Shown here in pieces: positions 12,375 to 17,072 of a stretch of DNA of 17,072 nt. The DNA comes from Avisuccinivibrio_A sp964399665. GTDB lineage: Bacteria > Pseudomonadota > Gammaproteobacteria > Enterobacterales > Succinivibrionaceae. Positions within the stretch are counted from its first letter, which is position 1, and each line of letters opens with the position of its first letter. Below the pieces are notes generated by a model. The model did not search any database and was not told where the DNA came from. It worked only from the letters and a program-made list of their open reading frames with translations. The stretch spans positions 1 through 17,072 of the forward strand of contig CAYNSI010000025.1 of the NCBI GenBank assembly GCA_964399665.1. Reading direction: 5' to 3'. The translations under genes were made by a program, and so were the position numbers.

Positions 12375-15300
12375 TCAACTTGCTTTTTTAAAGGGGATCT
12401 CTCCTGCCTCTTTGTTGAATTCAATTTCTTTAGCCTGGGTGATAAAAAGCTTAAGGCGGTTTGCGACATTGGATTGGGCGGTTCCTGCCTCAAAGTCTAT
12501 GGCGCATAAATTGGCAGTTTTGTACATCATGCGCACGGCCCGCATTACTCCTTTTCCGGTAACGTGATTGGGCAGACAGGCAAAAGGCTGTACGCACAGG
12601 ACATTGTTGACATCATGTTCGATAAAGTCGATCATCTCGGCAGTTAAAAGCCAGCCTTCACCTGCCTGCTGGCCTGCCGAAATAAGTCCTTCAATGGCCT
12701 TTTGGTAATCAGAAAATGGGGTTAAGGTGGTAAAAGGTGATTCTAATAAAGCCTTGTAAATTACCGAGCGCATCTTATTAAAACGGGCTGTGATAAACCA
12801 TGAGGCAGTGGCTCTGGACCACGGGCCTTTCATATGACGAGCCTGAAAAATACTGTCATTTAAACAATACAGAATGAAGGAGGCTATGTCACCTAAAACA
12901 GGTTCTGCACCTTCTGCAATGATCTTGTTCATAAGATCAAGATTGGCTTTGGGGTGATATTTCAACAGGATCTCCCCTACAATGCCTACCTTGGGCCGCT
13001 TCTCAAGTTTTAAGGCAATTTTTGAAAAACAGCCGATAATATTATTTACGCAGGCTTTAAAGCCGCTGCTTTTGCCTTTATCAATAAAGTCACAGGATAA
13101 GGTCGTGGCATTTTTTAAGGCCTTGTCAGCAGCACCTTTTTCAATTTCGTAAGTTTTGCAGTGAAAATAGAGTTTTTGAATAAGATCTCCTAACAAAATC
13201 CCCTTCATCAGGGTGTTAAGACCTTTGGCCCCCAGTTTTATTTTCAAATAATCTGTATTGAGGTTATAGCTTGACAAGGTCACAATGGGAACATTATCAA
13301 GCTTAAGATCGCCAAGGGCCCATTTTAACAGGGCAGGGTAATTTGTAGCTCTGCAGGGGCCGCAGGTTTGGGCCAGCAGCAGCGCACAGTTATCCTTGTC
13401 GATTTTTGCAGTCATCAAGGCATCAATAAGCTGTCCTATCACCACTATGGCAGGATAGCAGGCATCGTTGTTGACATGCTTAAGTCCCATCTCAATGGCC
13501 TGATCACTTACTTCCTCCAAAAGCTTGACCTTGTAGCCTAATGCTCCCAAGGCTCTTGATAAGATGGGAAAATGGATGGGAGCCATTTGAGGAATGATAA
13601 GAGTTTTGTGAAGATCAGGATCAGCTCTTACTGCCTCGTTTACAGGATAGAGCATTTCGTCACGATTTTGGGAGAAGTTTTGGTCATCTGCTGCACACAA
13701 TAATGACTTAAGTCTAATCCGTGCCGCTTCCAGGGTGTCACCCTCATCGATCTTGAGCATGGTGTAGATCTTGTCATTATTTTCAAGAATCTTTTTTATC
13801 TGCTCTGAAGTTATGGCATCAATGCCGCATCCGAAAGATACCAATTGAACAAATTGGGTATTTTTCTTTTGTGAGGCTGCTTCTGCTGCCCGGTAAAGTC
13901 TGCTGTGAAAGGCCCATTGATTAATAACATCAAGCTTTTGCGGATGGTCGGTCATATTCACTATGGCATCTTCTGTGACCACGCGGGCCCCCAGGGAGCT
14001 GATAAGAGCCGGAATACCATGATTTAAAAGCGGATCTATGTGATAGGGTCTTCCCGAGAGGATCACCAATGTCCTGCCTTCCTCTGCGGCCTTGTTATAG
14101 ATCTCCCGGCCTTTTTCCACTATCAAAAGGCGGTACTCATTCAGGGCCTCAGCAGCTTTTTTCATGGCGCGGTTTATTTCGGGGATCTTAAGATCCCGGT
14201 CGGGGAAACACTCTAAAAGTGCGTTCAGGACTGTCTTATCCTTGGAAAGATCCAAAAAGGGAGTATGGATTTTGATGTCCTTATGATCCTGAATAATATT
14301 AAGTTTTAAGGCCTCAGGATACCCGCCTACCACCGGGCAGGCATAGGATTCTGGATTGCCTTTGATTTTGGCCTCGCGAGGGATGCAGGGCAGAAAAATG
14401 TCGAGGATCCCCTGATTGGCAAGATAAGTCACATGCCCGTGGGTAAGCTTGGCAGGATAGCACAAACTTTGTGAGGGAATGGTGGCATTGCCAAGCTCTG
14501 CGATTTCCTTGGTTGAAGGCGGCGACAATACCACGGCAAAGCCAAGTTCGGTAAAAAGCCTGTGCCAGTAGGGATAATGCTCAAAAATATTTAACACCCT
14601 GGGGATCCCCACGACTCCCCTGGGGGCTTGGTCAGGATTCAAAACCTCACGGTTAAACAGGGCATTTAGTTTAAAATCGACAAACTCTTCGCTGCCTTTG
14701 CTTTTAACTCCTGCTTTAACCGGAAAATCGCAGCGGTTGCCATGAATGTGCTTTTGCCCCGATGCAAAGGTATTCATGGTCAAAAGGCAGTGATTGCTGC
14801 AGCCGCGGCAGCGGAATTGTCTTATTTTGATCCTGCCCAAATCTAAAAATTCACGTTTTAAATTTAAGGCTTCATTGTGATTAAAGCGCTCTCTGGCAAT
14901 CAGGGCAGCTCCAAAGGCGCCCATGAGCCCTGCGATGTCAGGGCGGATCACGTTTCTGCCTATATGCTGCTCAAAAGCTCTTAAAACGGCATCATTTAAA
15001 AAGGTGCCTCCCTGTACGACTATGTGATCGCCAAGTTCATCACTGTCATGGATCCTTAAAACCTTGTACAGGGCATTACGCACTATGGAAAGACAAAGAC
15101 CTGAGGCAATATCGGCTATGGATTTGCTGTCACGCTGGGCCTGCTTTACCTTGGAGTTCATAAATACGGTACAGCGGGTACCAAGATCGCAAGGCTCCTT
15201 TGACTGCATAGCCTCGTGGATAAAGTCCTTTAAATCAAGGTTAAGCTGTCTTGCAAAGGTTTCAATAAAAGAACCACATCCTGAGCTGCAGGCTTCATTT

Positions 15301-16664
15301 AAGGCCATGCTCTTGATGATACCGTCTTTTACCTTGATACATTTCATGTCCTGACCACCGATATCAATGACATAGGTGGTTTTAGGGTCAAAGGCACAGG
15401 CTGCCTTTTGATGTGCCAGGGTCTCAACTTCGGTGTGCTGTGCATTTAAGGCAGCTTTGGCAAGATCGGCGCCGTACCCTGTGGTACATATGGCACTTAG
15501 GGTGCAGTTGGGGTTGTTCTCAAGCTCTTTTAAGATCTCATCAACACAAGGCAGCAGTTTTTCCAGGGGGGAGCCGCCGTTGTGTTCATAAAAACTTGCA
15601 GCAAGGCGCAGCTTTTCATCAATTAGTACCCCTTTTACGGTAGTAGAACCCAAATCAACCCCGAGGAAGAGATTTCCTGAAGCTTCTTTAAGGCTGATGC
15701 GCTCAAGCTTTTCGGTTTCATGGCGTTTTTGAAATTTAAGATAATCTTCCTTAGTTAAAAACAGCGCCGGAAGGGGGTGTTCTCTGGTGCTGATCTTAGT
15801 TTGGGCTAAAGCCTCAATAAGATCCTTTAAGGACAGGGGAGCAGGTTTTCCCCTTATGGTAGGATCACGGTCAATTTTTTGAAGCTCCAGGGCAGCACCT
15901 GCTGCCATGGCATACTGCCCGTCCCTGTTGTCGGTAAAGGTGGTTTTTTCAGAACCCAAACGCTCTTTAAAGGCTGCTTTTAACTCACTAAGGAAAGAAA
16001 GCGGTCCGCCCAGAAGAGCAACATTACCTTCAATGGCTCTGCCGCATGCCAGACCTGAAATGGTTTGTTCGCATACTGCAGCAAAGATTGATTTGGCAAT
16101 ATCTTCACGGCTTACTCCCTGATTTAAAAGGGCCACCAAATCCGTTTTGGCAAAGACGCCGCATCGTGAGGCAATAGGGTGGATCTTCTCAGCCTTTTTA
16201 GCCATTTCATTAAGGCCTGAAGCATCGGTATCAAGAAGAGCTGCCATCTGATCTATGAAAGCCCCGGTACCGCCTGCGCAGGCTTCATTCATGCGAAGTT
16301 CCATGCCGCCTGTCAAAAAGATTATCTTGCCGTCTTCGCCTCCCAATTCCACGGAGACATCCACTGGGGTGGGACAATTTTTTAAAAATGTTGAGGCGGC
16401 GATTACTTCCTGAACAAAGGGGATCTTAAGATTTTTAGAAAGTTCCAGGGCAGAAGATCCGGTAAAACTTGCTTTTATAAGCGGAAGAGGACGCTTGTCA
16501 CTAAGTTTTTTAAGGAGGTTTGTAAGAGTCGGGATCACGGCACTTTGGTGGCGGGTATAGGCGCACTCTACCAGTCTGCCCCCATTGTCAATAAGGACAT
16601 ATTTTACGGTGGTTGACCCTAAATCAATCCCCAGGTAGTAGCCGGTATCTGAACGTTCCGTCAT
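12375..16664 (-). CDS. Fused acyl-CoA dehydratase activase (double BadF/BadG ATPase, DUF2229, HgdB-like)
   Basis: This 1429-residue cytoplasmic protein is related to the ATP-dependent activators of 2-hydroxyacyl-CoA dehydratases and benzoyl-CoA reductases. Two ASKHA ATPase domains are seen. The first (about 8-265) has LGIDLGSTTVK, VELGGED and candidate cluster ligands Cys129 (NEACAGGTG) and Cys168 (SRCGVF). The second (about 332-595) has LGVDLGSTTVK, IDIGGQD, Cys459 (NEACSSGCG) and Cys498 (TRCTVF). A four-cysteine motif follows (Cys619, Cys622, Cys626, Cys645). A DUF2229-like part begins near 686 (GIPRVLNIFEHYPYW), and an HgdB-like part includes GRPYHID (871-877), SFGCGID (943-949), NNDACYP (1065-1071) and CGPCRATNY (1101-1109). 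Known activators bind one [4Fe-4S] cluster per dimer and inject electrons using ATP. No separate dehydratase genes are adjacent, so the target is unknown. The start has only a GGGG run as ribosome-binding site. Confidence 0.92.
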   Translation of the reverse strand: MTERSDTGYYLGIDLGSTTVKYVLIDNGGRLVECAYTRHQSAVIPTLTNLLKKLSDKRPLPLIKASFTGSSALELSKNLKIPFVQEVIAASTFLKNCPTPVDVSVELGGEDGKIIFLTGGMELRMNEACAGGTGAFIDQMAALLDTDASGLNEMAKKAEKIHPIASRCGVFAKTDLVALLNQGVSREDIAKSIFAAVCEQTISGLACGRAIEGNVALLGGPLSFLSELKAAFKERLGSEKTTFTDNRDGQYAMAAGAALELQKIDRDPTIRGKPAPLSLKDLIEALAQTKISTREHPLPALFLTKEDYLKFQKRHETEKLERISLKEASGNLFLGVDLGSTTVKGVLIDEKLRLAASFYEHNGGSPLEKLLPCVDEILKELENNPNCTLSAICTTGYGADLAKAALNAQHTEVETLAHQKAACAFDPKTTYVIDIGGQDMKCIKVKDGIIKSMALNEACSSGCGSFIETFARQLNLDLKDFIHEAMQSKEPCDLGTRCTVFMNSKVKQAQRDSKSIADIASGLCLSIVRNALYKVLRIHDSDELGDHIVVQGGTFLNDAVLRAFEQHIGRNVIRPDIAGLMGAFGAALIARERFNHNEALNLKREFLDLGRIKIRQFRCRGCSNHCLLTMNTFASGQKHIHGNRCDFPVKAGVKSKGSEEFVDFKLNALFNREVLNPDQAPRGVVGIPRVLNIFEHYPYWHRLFTELGFAVVLSPPSTKEIAELGNATIPSQSLCYPAKLTHGHVTYLANQGILDIFLPCIPREAKIKGNPESYACPVVGGYPEALKLNIIQDHKDIKIHTPFLDLSKDKTVLNALLECFPDRDLKIPEINRAMKKAAEALNEYRLLIVEKGREIYNKAAEEGRTLVILSGRPYHIDPLLNHGIPALISSLGARVVTEDAIVNMTDHPQKLDVINQWAFHSRLYRAAEAASQKKNTQFVQLVSFGCGIDAITSEQIKKILENNDKIYTMLKIDEGDTLEAARIRLKSLLCAADDQNFSQNRDEMLYPVNEAVRADPDLHKTLIIPQMAPIHFPILSRALGALGYKVKLLEEVSDQAIEMGLKHVNNDACYPAIVVIGQLIDALMTAKIDKDNCALLLAQTCGPCRATNYPALLKWALGDLKLDNVPIVTLSSYNLNTDYLKIKLGAKGLNTLMKGILLGDLIQKLYFHCKTYEIEKGAADKALKNATTLSCDFIDKGKSSGFKACVNNIIGCFSKIALKLEKRPKVGIVGEILLKYHPKANLDLMNKIIAEGAEPVLGDIASFILYCLNDSIFQARHMKGPWSRATASWFITARFNKMRSVIYKALLESPFTTLTPFSDYQKAIEGLISAGQQAGEGWLLTAEMIDFIEHDVNNVLCVQPFACLPNHVTGKGVMRAVRMMYKTANLCAIDFEAGTAQSNVANRLKLFITQAKEIEFNKEAGEIPFKKAS

Positions 16665-16759
16665 AATGCCCCAAAAAAAGCATCACCCGCCTTACTCTGA
16701 CTTAATGTAAAAGCTTTGTTTAAGCGGTTGACGTTAAAAATCAACAGCCTGTCTTTTAT

Positions 16760-16824
16760 ACAGGTTAGTATTACTTCTCTAGTTTGTTTTGAAAACATAC
16801 CAATTATAACCTGTTGTATGTTTT
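16760..16824. promoter_or_regulatory. Nested inverted repeats upstream of the activase
   Basis: ACAGGTTA (16760-16767) pairs with TAACCTGT (16807-16814). AAAACATAC (16792-16800) pairs with GTATGTTTT (16816-16824), a perfect 9-bp match with a 15-nt spacer. TGTTTT-G-AAAACA (16785-16797) is a compact palindrome within them. These arms overlap, so they cannot all form at once. They lie about 100-160 bp before the activase ATG and may be operators or alternative leader structures. Confidence 0.45.
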
Positions 16825-16834
16825 GCTTCCTAGA

Positions 16835-16879
16835 TCCCTTAAGAATCTGCACTGATAATTATTATTAAAACTTAAGGGA
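16835..16879. repeat. 9-bp perfect inverted repeat TCCCTTAAG/CTTAAGGGA
   Basis: TCCCTTAAG (16835-16843) and CTTAAGGGA (16871-16879) are perfectly complementary with a 27-nt AT-rich spacer, and each arm contains the palindrome CTTAAG. The element lies 170-215 bp before the activase start. No T-run suggests termination, so a protein-binding or looping site is more likely. Confidence 0.4.
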
Positions 16880-17072
16880 CACAAGCTGTGGCGCAGATCT
16901 GCAGGATTTGACGGGATCTGCTTCTCTCATGCATCATCAGGTGCTTAAAAAAAAGTCTGCAGCAATGTTTCCTGCGCTTTTTGCCCTAAGTTTTTCACAT
17001 GGCATGTCGGACAAGATTAGGGTAAGAGCTGTTGGCGCTCTGCAATACTGTGCAGTCTTAAGGTTAAAATAC

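Larger units (their letters stand above)
16665..17072. other. Upstream region of the activase gene, rich in inverted repeats
   Basis: No convincing gene was found. Several inverted repeats lie at 16760-16879 (listed separately). TATAAA read on the minus strand (16756-16761) is a possible -10 element for the activase, with no good -35. A plus-strand frame stays open from an ATG at 16929 to the window edge (48 codons, MHHQVLKKKSAAMFPALF...). It has no ribosome-binding site and no family resemblance that I recognise; it might be the 5' end of a gene or chance. Confidence 0.5.

Noticed and set aside
14941..15643. Plus-strand open frames of 70-100 codons inside the activase gene
   Set aside because: They are shadows of the activase coding frame; no ribosome-binding sites or domains.
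16820..16842. GG-N10-GC on the minus strand upstream of the activase
   Set aside because: Surrounding bases (AGGGATC and AAGCA) do not match the -24/-12 consensus.
16661..16852. Minus-strand 63-codon frame whose stop overlaps the activase ATG (ATGA)
   Set aside because: It begins with GTG without a ribosome-binding site, runs through the inverted-repeat region and has no recognisable protein pattern. The ATGA overlap alone is weak evidence.
16929..17072. Plus-strand frame open to the right edge (48 codons)
   Set aside because: No ribosome-binding site and no recognised similarity. It could be real, but it cannot be supported from this window.
1..17072. Apparent excess of GGATC/GATCC as a possible uptake-like word
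   Set aside because: A rough hand count gave about 70 occurrences against about 33 expected for equal base use. They are spread over genes and gaps with no constant longer core, so composition and codon use explain it well enough.

Overview
This window is about 17 kb of bacterial chromosome. It probably comes from an anaerobic, Gram-negative, gut-type gammaproteobacterium; Succinivibrionaceae is my best guess, from protein style only. Reasons: Sec signal peptides on small periplasmic proteins, LysR and PrpR-type sigma-54 regulators, a GPH sugar symporter with a cytoplasmic GH105 hydrolase, and an oxygen-sensitive acyl-CoA dehydratase activase. No rRNA, tRNA, CRISPR array, insertion sequence or phage gene was seen.

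Left third (1-4930, + strand): a LysR-type regulator (409-1299) precedes a four-gene redox cluster. It encodes an exported cyclophilin-like protein, an aldo/keto reductase, a zinc-dependent medium-chain alcohol dehydrogenase and an exported flavodoxin. A hairpin terminator lies at about 4901-4930. The first three genes share the same 10-bp ribosome-binding leader, TGATAAGAGG.

Middle (4882-11484): a PrpR-type sigma-54 activator (5254-7149, +) converges on a leftward operon made of a GH105 unsaturated rhamnogalacturonyl/glucuronyl hydrolase, a GPH-family symporter and a xylose-isomerase-like TIM-barrel protein. The operon's start region carries a near-consensus -24/-12 sigma-54 promoter (11062-11078, minus strand). 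Its predicted start is about 37 nt before the GH105 ATG. A cluster of TTTCA/TGAAA dyads sits about 85-150 bp upstream, where enhancer-binding proteins usually bind. I infer that the PrpR-like protein controls this operon and senses a pectin-derived uronate, not 2-methylcitrate. This is the most interesting reading of the window.

Right third (11485-17072, - strand): an SDR oxidoreductase lies downstream of a 1429-residue fused acyl-CoA dehydratase activase. The activase has two BadF/BadG-type ATPase domains, a four-cysteine linker motif, a DUF2229-like part and an HgdB-like C-terminal part. No dehydratase subunits are next to it. Its upstream region contains several nested perfect inverted repeats.

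A 20-bp sequence occurs identically upstream of the LysR gene (323-342) and in the GH105 upstream region (11306-11325), possibly linking the two modules through one DNA-binding factor.
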